Positions 1 to 4,907 of a stretch of DNA of 16,145 nucleotides are shown here, one piece after another. Below the pieces are notes generated by a model. That model was not told the origin of the DNA. It did not search any database and was given only the letters and a program-made list of their open reading frames with translations. Where the stretch lies: assembly GCA_026394855.1 (NCBI GenBank), contig JAPLZT010000048.1, positions 1-16,145 on the forward strand. Reading direction: 5' to 3'. The translations under genes and the position numbers were made by a program. The DNA comes from Candidatus Woesebacteria bacterium. GTDB lineage: Bacteria; Patescibacteriota; Microgenomatia; UBA8517. Numbering within the stretch: position 1 is the first letter of the stretch; each line of letters starts with the position of its first letter.

Positions 1-111
1 GAACCGATTCCATGTGCTTTATCAATAAGTGGAAAAAGGGCTTCGACACGCTATTTTTTGAGTGTTGTGCACCCGCCAACGCCAGCAAACCTGAGCGCAT
101 TTCCCTTTGGG
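1..111. other. Intergenic DNA before tRNA-Trp, no gene recognised
   Basis: I see no convincing gene here. The only open frame crosses the tRNA-Trp gene and resembles no family I know. The segment around 41-53 (GCTTCGACACGCT) resembles the motif at 192-206, so it may be a degraded copy of the same short dispersed repeat. A partial tRNA at the left edge was considered and rejected because the D-arm is absent. Confidence 0.5.
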
Positions 112-182
112 CAGGGGTGGAGGGAATTGAACCCCCAGTCCTCGCTCTGGAGGCGAGTGGTTTACCGTTAACCGACACCCCT
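112..182 (-). tRNA. tRNA-Trp (anticodon CCA)
   Basis: The minus strand folds into a full 71-nt cloverleaf. The acceptor stem AGGGGTG pairs perfectly with CACCCCT. The anticodon stem CTCGC/GCGAG closes the 7-nt loop CTCCAGA, which reads CCA after the invariant U33. The T-arm is GGGGG/CCCTC around TTCAATT. The discriminator is G, as in bacterial tRNA-Trp. The bases that follow are CCC, so the 3' CCA is not encoded and must be added by nucleotidyltransferase. A possible -10 box (TATTAT, positions 212-207) lies 24 nt upstream, with no clear -35. Confidence 0.93.
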
Positions 183-206
183 TCGACTCTTTCGACTACG
201 CTCAAG
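180..206. repeat. REP-like TTCGACT/CGCTCAAG motif
   Basis: Immediately upstream of tRNA-Trp the plus strand carries CTTCGACTC followed by TTTCGACTACGCTCAAG, two partial copies of one motif. Short sequences of the form TTCGAC-N-N-GCTCA(A/G)G are dispersed, REP-like intergenic repeats in many bacteria (from memory). The element ends 2 nt inside the mature tRNA boundary. A third imperfect copy may lie at 41-53. Its function is unknown. Confidence 0.4.
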
Positions 207-220
207 ATAATAATATGCTC

Positions 221-234
221 AGGGTTATAACCCT
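221..234. promoter_or_regulatory. 14-bp perfect palindrome AGGGTTATAACCCT
   Basis: The sequence equals its own reverse complement over 14 bp, with TTATAA at the centre, between the end of the nucleotidyltransferase gene and tRNA-Trp. The core GTTATAAC recurs at 13468-13475, where it fits a symmetric -10 box. Here it could be a -10 element for either strand, a binding site for a dimeric regulator, or chance in AT-rich DNA. Confidence 0.35.
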
Positions 235-257
235 AAACTATTGAGATTATATCAGTT

Positions 258-671
258 TCAGTCTAGTTTAAGAAGCTTGGCTATTTGGGTGGTTGAAGGA
301 CTTTTGATTTTAGGAATAACTACAATTTTTACTCCTAAGGATTCATATATGTTTTTATTCTTTAGTAGTTTATCTTCAGGGTCGCAGGCAATAATATCCG
401 GTTTGATATTTTTTGTTAATAGTTTGTAGTCGGGGGATGGGGGAAGGAGTATTACTTCATCTACAAATTTAAGTGACTTGAGTATCTCGGCTCTTTGTTT
501 CTGGGTATGGATTGGTCTTTTAGGGCCTTTTAGCTTTCTTGTATTTTCATCGGATTCTAAAGCTACAATTAAAGTATCTCCTAATTTCTTTGCCTTTTTA
601 AGAAAGTAGATATGGCCATAGTGGAGGATATCAAAACAACCACCAACAAGGACTTTTTTTGACTTTTTCAT
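258..671 (-). CDS. Cytidylyltransferase-family nucleotidyltransferase
   Basis: A 137-residue single-domain enzyme of the HIGH-type nucleotidyltransferase superfamily, which transfers a nucleotide from CTP or ATP to a small phosphorylated substrate. The start carries a beta-strand and the motif GCFDILHYGH (residues 11-20), containing the HxGH nucleotide-binding site. KGPKRPIHTQKQRAEI (48-63) matches the substrate and phosphate-binding region, and SPSTTQI (124-130) corresponds to the (I/S)SSTT motif. Length and motifs fit the family containing TagD (glycerol-3-phosphate cytidylyltransferase), the HldE C-terminal domain (heptose-1-phosphate adenylyltransferase) and archaeal FAD synthase. The substrate cannot be chosen from sequence alone. 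The ATG at 671 lies 6 nt after a weak -10 (TAATAT). It is divergent from the small gene at 700. Confidence 0.85.
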   Translation of the reverse strand: MKKSKKVLVGGCFDILHYGHIYFLKKAKKLGDTLIVALESDENTRKLKGPKRPIHTQKQRAEILKSLKFVDEVILLPPSPDYKLLTKNIKPDIIACDPEDKLLKNKNIYESLGVKIVVIPKIKSPSTTQIAKLLKLD

Positions 672-699
672 ACATATATATTAACATATATCCTATATT

Positions 700-927
700 A
701 TGGAAAATGGTAGTTTACCCAGATCTCTACAGGAAGAATTGTTAGCTGAGTTCGGCATGCCTGATTTTAAGGTTAATTCTTCTGGAGAAGGAAAAAAATA
801 TTTCGAGGGGGTAAGGTGTGATTTGAATTTAGGTTGCACACTTGTTAACACACCCAGATGCGACATTCTTAGATGCCAGAGACCTGCGCTTCAAGTATCA
901 AAACTATTCGATGCAGCCATTGAATAA
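700..927 (+). CDS. Small hypothetical protein with four cysteines
   Basis: A 75-residue frame that I do not recognise. The N-terminal third is acidic and helix-prone (SLQEELLAEFG). The second half holds four cysteines at residues 40, 46, 54 and 59, the last two in RCDILRC, so metal binding or disulfides are possible but unproven. No signal peptide or membrane segment is visible. The ATG at 700 follows an AT-rich stretch with TATATC 7 nt before the start and TATATT directly adjacent, shared with the divergent gene at 671. It is convergent with rpmG, ending 14 nt from that gene's stop. An intact frame filling a gap bounded by divergent and convergent neighbours favours a real gene, but homologues would be needed to confirm it. 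Confidence 0.5.
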   Translation: MENGSLPRSLQEELLAEFGMPDFKVNSSGEGKKYFEGVRCDLNLGCTLVNTPRCDILRCQRPALQVSKLFDAAIE

Positions 928-941
928 GTAGTATATTTCTT

Positions 942-1127
942 CTATTTTAATTTCGTGGTTTCTTTGTGGGGTGTTACTTTTCTACAGGTTTTACAGAATT
1001 TGTTTATCTGAAGCTTTCCCTTACCTTTTGTATCCATATTAACTTTATTCCTTTCTGTAATATAGTTTTGTGATTTACAGAATGAACAGATTAAAGCAAC
1101 CAGTTCTCTTGCTCCTTTTTTAGCCAT
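942..1127 (-). CDS. rpmG: 50S ribosomal protein L33
   Basis: This 61-residue basic protein is L33 of the large ribosomal subunit. It has the expected zinc-ribbon halves, CSFC (residues 14-17) and CKTC (about 45-48), followed by the conserved C-terminus RKVTPHKETTK. The sequence NYITERNK matches the central L33 motif. The four cysteines mark the zinc-binding form. The ATG start is supported by a promoter whose -10 box (TAAAAT) ends exactly 6 nt before it, so the mRNA is probably leaderless and has no Shine-Dalgarno. The gene is monocistronic here, unlike the rpmG-secE arrangement common in other bacteria. Confidence 0.93.
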   Translation of the reverse strand: MAKKGARELVALICSFCKSQNYITERNKVNMDTKGKGKLQINKFCKTCRKVTPHKETTKLK

Positions 1128-1133
1128 GAAGGT

Positions 1134-1162
1134 ATTTTAACAGTTAAACCTTAAATAGCCAA
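1134..1162 (-). promoter_or_regulatory. rpmG promoter, leaderless geometry
   Basis: The minus strand reads TTGGCT (1162-1157), a 17-nt spacer, then TAAAAT (1139-1134). The ATG of rpmG follows after 6 nt, so transcription should begin at or next to the start codon. Confidence 0.6.
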
Positions 1163-1171
1163 GTGGATAAT

Positions 1172-1612
1172 TTATTTATTTGCCGGGGCGAAATCAGTTG
1201 ATTTTATCCAGCAAACTTGATTTTTCGGTTCGATGGGCACTGCAGTTATCCTTTGTTCCTGGGCCATAAAATCTATTACACCCAGAGAGGGTGTAATATC
1301 TTCACCGTTTATAACGACTCGGATCGAAGTACCCATACCTGAAGTTGCGCCAAACATTTTTGTTTCTTCATCGGCTGTAATGATTGCTTTGGCTCCTTCA
1401 CGAATAAGGCCGTGATCTTCCTGACCGGTTGGGGCTTCCAATCTTGAAGCATTTTTACCCCCAGGGTCTTTCCAGCATGTAGTTTGATTGACAACTGTTC
1501 CGGGATCGCCGTCTCTGAGCCCAATTTTTTCACAAGCTTTTGCACTAAGAATAGCAACAAGAGCAAAAAACACATTGTGGGCAACTTTTATTTTCTTCTC
1601 TCCGCCTTCCAT
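1172..1612 (-). CDS. Putative exported protein, unknown function
   Basis: A 146-residue protein that I do not recognise. The N-terminus looks like a signal peptide: a charged MEGGEKKIK, a hydrophobic core VFFALVAILS, then AKA-C at about residue 26, a typical AxA signal peptidase I site. The cysteine right after it suggests a lipoprotein, but the lipobox is poor. The mature part would be about 120 residues with three cysteines (one at the new N-terminus) and little obvious repetition. There are glycine and proline turns (LRDGDPGTVV, SGMGTSIRVVINGED). A promoter with -35 TTGACA and -10 GACAAT places the transcript start at the ATG, so the start is well supported and the mRNA probably leaderless. 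It stands alone between rpmG and tRNA-Thr. An uncleaved membrane anchor is the main alternative to secretion. Confidence 0.65.
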   Translation of the reverse strand: MEGGEKKIKVAHNVFFALVAILSAKACEKIGLRDGDPGTVVNQTTCWKDPGGKNASRLEAPTGQEDHGLIREGAKAIITADEETKMFGATSGMGTSIRVVINGEDITPSLGVIDFMAQEQRITAVPIEPKNQVCWIKSTDFAPANK

Positions 1613-1618
1613 TTCTTA

Positions 1619-1647
1619 ATTGTCCTATAACGATGATTTTATGTCAA
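1619..1647 (-). promoter_or_regulatory. Promoter of the exported-protein gene
   Basis: Consensus -35 TTGACA (1647-1642), 17-nt spacer, -10 GACAAT (1624-1619), then 6 nt to the ATG at 1612. This is one of the two best promoters in the window and predicts a leaderless transcript. Confidence 0.72.
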
Positions 1648-1650
1648 GTT

Positions 1651-1726
1651 TGGAGCCTGAGATCGGGATTGAACCGATGACCTTATCATTACCAATGATA
1701 CGCTCTACCAACTGAGCTACCCAGGC
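1651..1726 (-). tRNA. tRNA-Thr (anticodon GGU), CCA encoded
   Basis: A 76-nt minus-strand cloverleaf. The acceptor stem is GCCTGGG with CTCAGGC (one G-U pair). The D-arm is GCTC/GAGC. The anticodon stem TATCA/TGATA closes TTGGTAA, reading GGT. The T-loop is TTCAATC. The discriminator is U and is followed by an encoded CCA, unlike the other three tRNAs in this window. A -10 box TATAAT (1758-1753) lies 26 nt upstream. Confidence 0.94.
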
Positions 1727-1752
1727 ACTTCATGGAATTCAGTGTAAACGCA

Positions 1753-1775
1753 ATTATACTATACTATACTATAAT
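1753..1775. promoter_or_regulatory. Back-to-back -10 boxes with ATACT tandem repeat
   Basis: The stretch is built from about three copies of the 5-mer ATACT. At its left edge it reads TATAAT on the minus strand (1758-1753), serving tRNA-Thr. At its right edge it reads TATAAT on the plus strand (1770-1775), ending 6 nt before the small ORF at 1782. No good -35 is seen in either direction. Confidence 0.55.
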
Positions 1776-1781
1776 TGAATT

Positions 1782-1862
1782 ATGGACAAAAAAACGGTGT
1801 TTCTTTTAATTGCAGCAGGAGCTTTCTTAATCCTCTTTTTCTATATTCTGAAGTTTATTTAA
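1782..1862 (+). CDS. 26-residue single-span membrane peptide
   Basis: A short open frame, ATG to TAA, encoding MDKKTVFLLIAAGAFLILFF and six further residues, YILKFI. Residues 6-23 form one continuous hydrophobic span, preceded by DKK and followed by a lysine, so the N-terminus is probably cytoplasmic. The main evidence for a gene is the upstream context: a perfect TATAAT ends 6 nt before the ATG, the same geometry as five other genes here. It occupies the gap between two divergent RNA genes and ends 20 nt before the tRNA-Tyr 3' end. Small single-span peptides often modulate membrane enzymes or act as toxins, but nothing here assigns a role. It could still be chance. Confidence 0.5.
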   Translation: MDKKTVFLLIAAGAFLILFFYILKFI

Positions 1863-1881
1863 ACTCCCCATTTCTATACTG

Positions 1882-1966
1882 TGCTGGGGACAGGATTCGA
1901 ACCTATGTAGCCCTTTCGGACATTTCTTTTACAGAGAAATGCGATTGTCCACTCCGCCACCCCAGC
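1882..1966 (-). tRNA. tRNA-Tyr (anticodon GUA)
   Basis: An 85-nt class II tRNA on the minus strand. The acceptor stem is GCTGGGG/CCCCAGC. The anticodon stem TTTCT/AGAAA closes CTGTAAA, reading GTA. A long variable arm (TGTCCGAAAGGGCTACAT) is typical of bacterial tRNA-Tyr, and the T-arm is AGGTTCGAATCCT. The discriminator is A, and CCA is not encoded. No separate promoter is visible, because the 5' end lies inside the upstream HTH gene on the same strand. It is presumably excised from that transcript or made from an internal start. Confidence 0.94.
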
Positions 1967-2799
1967 TTATTTAACTCCTCCTGCATTATATCAATTTCAG
2001 CCTTGATTTGCATAAGTAGCTTTTTATCTGAATAGCGGATATGTATAACTCCATAAACCATCTTTCCAATTTTATTTTCATTATAATTTTTTCTAACGTA
2101 TGGTTTTATAAACTGACTTTTAGAGATTTTGAGTAGGCTTGACCAGTAGTTCAACAATTTGTTGGTGTCCTGGTTTGCATAGCAATAGAGACATACCCTC
2201 AATCTTTTCTCATCAACCCCGTAAATTTCCCTCAATCCTTTTAAAAAAAGTGTTGCCATTTTGCTATCGCTGTTCGCAAAATCGACAGAATGCCTGCCTT
2301 TTGCTCCTTCGGCCCAATAAAGCATCAGGGTGGCAACTTGCAAGTATTTTTCTTTTGAAGAAAGGTTCCTTTTCTTTTTATATGATGGCAACTTCTTGGA
2401 AAAGGTTATACTGCACGCTTCGGAAAATGTTCTTCTGGGGATATTATTCCTCCGCATTGTATGGTTTATGGTTGAACCAGTTACACCCATCCGCTCACCA
2501 ACTTCTAACATGTTTAGACCAGAGTTATAGTATCTCTTCAAAAGATTAAGTCTTTGTTTCGTCCAAATCCTTGGTTTTGTTTTCTTTCCTTTCATCCACT
2601 CAGTATTATTGGGTTTAAAAAAACGATTATTCTTCTTATTAAGTAATATTTCTTTTGCTATATTACTTAGTTTTAGGTTTCCGAGCCACACCGAAGCAGT
2701 ACTTTTGGCAATTTTCATTTCAGAAGATACCTCGTTTAATGAATAACCTTTTTGTCGGAGTAGGGTAGATTTCTCTTTGACTTTGGCAGGATAAGTCAT
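1903..2799 (-). CDS. HTH protein with LAGLIDADG/WhiA-like domain
   Basis: A 298-codon frame with two helix-turn-helix segments: residues about 19-43 (SLNEVSSEMKIAKSTASVWL) and about 93-117 (GLNMLEVGERMGVTGSTINH). The C-terminal domain, about 150-270, contains LMLYWAEGAKGRHSVDFANS, GVDEKRLRVCLYCY and KSQFIKPYVRK. From memory these resemble LAGLIDADG-like domains seen next to HTHs in CPR, archaeal and actinobacterial proteins, related to WhiA and homing-endonuclease folds. The role may be a regulator or a former homing nuclease; I cannot decide. The start is fixed by TTGACT-17-AATAAT ending 6 nt before the ATG. The last 21 codons lie inside tRNA-Tyr, with the stop at 1905-1903, so the native protein may once have ended near residue 277. 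Confidence 0.72.
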   Translation of the reverse strand: MTYPAKVKEKSTLLRQKGYSLNEVSSEMKIAKSTASVWLGNLKLSNIAKEILLNKKNNRFFKPNNTEWMKGKKTKPRIWTKQRLNLLKRYYNSGLNMLEVGERMGVTGSTINHTMRRNNIPRRTFSEACSITFSKKLPSYKKKRNLSSKEKYLQVATLMLYWAEGAKGRHSVDFANSDSKMATLFLKGLREIYGVDEKRLRVCLYCYANQDTNKLLNYWSSLLKISKSQFIKPYVRKNYNENKIGKMVYGVIHIRYSDKKLLMQIKAEIDIMQEELNKLGWRSGQSHFSVKEMSERAT

Positions 2800-2805
2800 A
2801 ATTTA

Positions 2806-2834
2806 ATTATTACCCTAATAAATACCGAAGTCAA
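2806..2834 (-). promoter_or_regulatory. Promoter of the HTH gene, leaderless geometry
   Basis: -35 TTGACT (2834-2829), 17-nt spacer, -10 AATAAT (2811-2806), then 6 nt to the ATG at 2799. Both boxes match consensus at 5 of 6 positions and the spacing is ideal. The transcript should also carry tRNA-Tyr. Confidence 0.7.
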
Positions 2835-2868
2835 TATGAATAGCAAAACTAATAAGAAGTAGATATTG

Positions 2869-2940
2869 AGCCTCCCGACAGAAATCGAACTGTCATCGAC
2901 GGTTTACAGAACCGCTGCTCTACCATTGAGCTAGGGAGGC
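2869..2940 (-). tRNA. tRNA-Thr (anticodon UGU), atypical loops
   Basis: A 72-nt minus-strand cloverleaf with a perfect acceptor stem GCCTCCC/GGGAGGC, D-arm GCTC-AATGGTA-GAGC and discriminator U like the other tRNA-Thr here; CCA is not encoded. The anticodon stem GCGGT/ACCGT closes TCTGTAA, so the anticodon is UGU, but position 33 is C instead of the near-universal U. The T-stem GACAG/CTGTC encloses 8 nt (TTCGATTT) instead of 7, offset by a 4-nt variable loop. The body closely resembles ordinary tRNA-Thr(UGU), which supports the identity. A -10 TATAAT (2956-2951) lies 10 nt upstream of the mature 5' end. Confidence 0.85.
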
Positions 2941-2950
2941 ACTAATTCGA

Positions 2951-2956
2951 ATTATA
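2951..2956 (-). promoter_or_regulatory. -10 box for tRNA-Thr(UGU)
   Basis: Perfect TATAAT on the minus strand, 10 nt before the mature tRNA and directly after the U-tract that ends the small RNA. No -35 is evident at 16-18 nt, so the tRNA may also be reached by read-through from the small-RNA promoter. Confidence 0.5.
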
Positions 2957-2958
2957 CC

Positions 2959-3112
2959 AAAAAATGACCCTGCTTTGGGAAACTGGCTAATTTTCCTGAA
3001 AACCTTCCAGGTGGGTGGGCTGCCTTAAACCGTTACAGCTTAAAGACTTCGCCCTCCCGATTAAACTATCCGGTCAGGAAAGTCCAACCTTTGGTTCCCC
3101 GCAACAGGGTCA
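2959..3112 (-). ncRNA. Putative structured small RNA, ~150 nt, rod-like
   Basis: The minus strand from 3112 begins TGACCCTG and ends CAGGGTCA at 2965, a perfect 8-bp closing helix, followed by six Us (2964-2959). Nested inside are TTCCC with GGGAA (3095-3099/2977-2981), TCAGGAAA with TTTCCTGA (3074-3081/2992-2999) and GCCCTCCC with GGGTGGGC (3051-3058/3013-3020, one mismatch). A competing small hairpin AACC-TTT-GGTT lies at 3086-3096. All helices nest into one rod with internal loops. A strong promoter places the start at the first base of the closing helix. The size and rod shape recall 6S RNA, but I recognise no family signature. SRP RNA lacks its GGAA/AGCAGCC core here, and an RNase P or tmRNA identity does not fit. 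No protein frame of note occupies it. Confidence 0.6.
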
Positions 3113-3117
3113 ATTCC

Positions 3118-3145
3118 ATTCTAGTAATTTGTGTGAAAAAGTCAA
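3118..3145 (-). promoter_or_regulatory. Promoter of the putative small RNA
   Basis: -35 TTGACT (3145-3140), 16-nt spacer, -10 TAGAAT (3123-3118); each hexamer matches consensus at 5 of 6. The expected start, 6-7 nt downstream, is 3112-3111, exactly where the closing helix begins. Confidence 0.7.
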
Positions 3146-3158
3146 CTTGTGAAAATAG

Positions 3159-3812
3159 TCAAATAATGAGGTTTCCCGGAATCAGGATTGAGATAAGAAT
3201 TTTGATAATCGGAGATATTATTGTATTTATTAGAGGTTCATTTCCAAAGATGGGAAAAATTAAAGCTATTAAAATAATAAAACCAAATCTATTTAGAAAG
3301 ATATCAACTTCATGGGCTTTTTTTGAAGGAAGAAGTCCAACCAGAATTTTACCACCGTCGAGTGGGTGAATTGGAATAAGGTTAAATATGGCGAGAGAGA
3401 TATTAAGAACAATGAAAACCGGAAGTATGTCTAAAAGAAAAGAGAATGGGGAAAAGGGTAATAAACTTAGTTTACGGATAATTGAAAGAATGATTGCCAA
3501 GATCAGGTTAGCCCCAGGACCGGCGAATGATATTAGGGCTGAATCTCTCTGGGGATTTTTGAGGTTATAAGGATCAAATTGGACGGGTTTAGCCCAACCG
3601 AAAGGAAAAGGAAGTTTGTGAAAGTACCAAAGAATCGCAGTAATTATAAGAAGGGTAGTTCCTGCCGGATCGTAATGAACAAGTGGATTTAATGAAAGCC
3701 TTCCTGAAAGTTTTGCAGTAGGGTCTCCCAGCCGGTTAGCCATCCAAGCATGAGCCGCCTCATGGACGGTTATGGTTATGGCAAAAGCCAATATTAAAAA
3801 AAGCATTGTCAT
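3159..3812 (-). CDS. Site-2 protease (M50 family) zinc metalloprotease
   Basis: A 217-residue integral membrane protease of the compact M50B type, which cuts transmembrane substrates within the membrane. The zinc motif HEAAH (residues 17-21) lies in the first hydrophobic helix. The third ligand is in NLIPIHPLDGG (144-154), the family's N-x-x-P-x-x-P-x-D-G motif. FGWAKPV (71-77) and FAGPGAN (96-102) match other conserved loops. Hydrophobic stretches throughout imply 5-6 membrane segments, and there is no PDZ domain, so it resembles the small YwhC/Rip3-like group more than RseP. Substrates are unknown. The ATG is at 3812; a second ATG at 3806 is possible. It is divergent from rpmB, and the -35 box of rpmB overlaps its start codon. 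Confidence 0.92.
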   Translation of the reverse strand: MTMLFLILAFAITITVHEAAHAWMANRLGDPTAKLSGRLSLNPLVHYDPAGTTLLIITAILWYFHKLPFPFGWAKPVQFDPYNLKNPQRDSALISFAGPGANLILAIILSIIRKLSLLPFSPFSFLLDILPVFIVLNISLAIFNLIPIHPLDGGKILVGLLPSKKAHEVDIFLNRFGFIILIALIFPIFGNEPLINTIISPIIKILISILIPGNLII

Positions 3813-3834
3813 ACGGTCAAGTTAAATATATAAT
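3806..3834 (+). promoter_or_regulatory. rpmB promoter, overlapping divergent promoter
   Basis: On the plus strand TTGTCA (3806-3811), a 17-nt spacer and a perfect TATAAT (3829-3834) predict a start near 3841, giving a 12-nt leader for rpmB without Shine-Dalgarno. The minus strand reads TATATT (3830-3825), 12 nt before the M50 gene, so the two -10 regions overlap. Confidence 0.68.
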
Positions 3835-3852
3835 ACCCTTTAACCAACTATT

Positions 3853-4104
3853 ATGTCATATATTTGCGATAAGTGCGGAAAAGATACCATTGTCGGGAGA
3901 AGCCAACAGCACAAAAGGGGTGTTGCCGGGAAGCGGTGGAAGAAAAGGGCCCAAAAGACTCCTAGAACCTTTAAACCAAATCTTCAGAAAATCGCGGTTA
4001 TGGTCGGTGGGGTTAAACAAACAATGAAACTTTGTGCAAAATGCATTAAAAGATTTGAGAAGGAAGAAAAACTTTTTGATTACAAAAAATCTGCTTTGGG
4101 ATAG
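3853..4104 (+). CDS. rpmB: 50S ribosomal protein L28
   Basis: An 83-residue basic protein of the large ribosomal subunit. It shows the L28 order: CDKCGK (residues 5-10), a basic stretch with KRGVAGKRWKKR, then FKPNLQKIAV (about 40-49), the conserved RRFxPNLQ-like segment, and CAKCIK near residues 61-66. The two CxxC pairs mark the zinc-binding form. Its last 25 bp overlap the 3' end of fmt on the opposite strand, so the two genes are convergent without a terminator between them. The acidic/basic tail FEKEEKLFDYKK is somewhat longer than in many L28 proteins. Confidence 0.9.
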   Translation: MSYICDKCGKDTIVGRSQQHKRGVAGKRWKKRAQKTPRTFKPNLQKIAVMVGGVKQTMKLCAKCIKRFEKEEKLFDYKKSALG

Positions 4105-4907
4105 CCTTCCTTAAATTGTTTCCAGGAAACCGGATCTTTGCCTTCAAGCTGTACTTCGTCTAAAATAAGTTTTTCCTCCTCTAGATGTGCTTTCAGTAAC
4201 TTTAGTCTTTTTTGATTTTCAAGTTTGGTCCAGGCTCCGGGCCAAGGGTTCATGGCTCGAATGAAATTGTGAACAGTGAGTGGTGATTGGTGAACAGTGA
4301 AATCAATAAATCCGTCTTCTTTGGTTAGTACTTTTGTGAAAGTTGCATCTTTTTCATTTTGTTCTTTCGGTTTTACCTTGCCTAAAACGTAGGCAGGAAT
4401 TAACTGAATTAAAACATCCCCGGATCTTTCAAAAAGTTTTTCTCTTAATGAAACTGTTGTGTCGTCCGGGAGAATCTCTTCTTTAAAGAAAGTAACAACT
4501 CCCCCGTGATCCATTTCTTTATCCATCTTAATTATGGTCACTCCGCATTCTGTATCCCCATTTTTTATGGCTTCGTTAATTGGAGAAGCACCCCTATATT
4601 TGGGAAGGAGGGATGGGTGAATATTTAAGATTCCAAATTTAAATTTATTAATTACAGTTTCCGGAACAATCTTTCCGTAGGCTGCGCAAACTCCTAAGTT
4701 CGCTTCAGGGAAAGTTTTGTCAAATTCAAAAATGATGGGGATATTTCTTTTGTGTGCCCAATCATCAACAGAAGAGTATTTTTTAAATTGTTCCCGTCCT
4801 ACGGGTTTTGGAGGCTGGGTAACAACAGCTACTATTTCATGAACTTTAGAAAGTTTTGAAAGAATCGGTACAACAAACTCGGGGGTACCAAAAAATATTA
4901 TTTTCAA
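4080..4907 (-). CDS. fmt: Methionyl-tRNA formyltransferase
   Basis: Formylates Met-tRNA(fMet) with 10-formyl-tetrahydrofolate for translation initiation. At 275 residues it is shorter than the usual ~310, the loss being in the C-terminal tRNA-binding domain. The start FFGTPEF (5-11) is typical. The catalytic core is N95-I-H97 with SLLPKYRGASPI (99-110), and D133 in MDHGG. The C-domain hallmark RAMNPWPGAW (217-226) is present. The start is TTG at 4907, supported by AGGAGG (4920-4915) 7 nt upstream and by a TTGA overlap with the def stop, implying translational coupling. Residues about 204-214 (TVHQSPLTVHN) are encoded by a 7-nt tandem array that replaces the usual linker before the RAMNPWPG motif. 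Confidence 0.95.
   Translation of the reverse strand: MKIIFFGTPEFVVPILSKLSKVHEIVAVVTQPPKPVGREQFKKYSSVDDWAHKRNIPIIFEFDKTFPEANLGVCAAYGKIVPETVINKFKFGILNIHPSLLPKYRGASPINEAIKNGDTECGVTIIKMDKEMDHGGVVTFFKEEILPDDTTVSLREKLFERSGDVLIQLIPAYVLGKVKPKEQNEKDATFTKVLTKEDGFIDFTVHQSPLTVHNFIRAMNPWPGAWTKLENQKRLKLLKAHLEEEKLILDEVQLEGKDPVSWKQFKEGYPKADFL
4271..4298. repeat. Heptanucleotide tandem array in fmt
   Basis: Four 7-nt units on the plus strand: GAACAGT, GAGTGGT, GATTGGT, GAACAGT, with a partial GAAATCA after them. The frame of fmt is kept. The unit GATTGGT is the same sequence as the array in the neighbouring def gene. Confidence 0.75.

Noticed and set aside
1..50. Possible 3' part of a minus-strand tRNA or of SRP RNA at the left edge
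   Set aside because: The T-arm-like GAACCGATTC is not followed by a pairing anticodon arm or any D-arm, and no GGAA tetraloop with AGCAGCC is present for SRP RNA.
1309..1584. 91-residue open frame on the minus strand inside the exported-protein gene
   Set aside because: It is out of frame with the gene that has the promoter and signal peptide, and its own sequence resembles no family.
3074..3112. Plus-strand CAGGAAAGTCC ... CAACAGGGT resembles the start of RNase P RNA (GAGGAAAGTCC ... CAGGGT)
   Set aside because: The remaining conserved regions of RNase P RNA are missing downstream, where the M50 protease gene begins on the other strand. The promoter and U-tract place the transcript on the minus strand.
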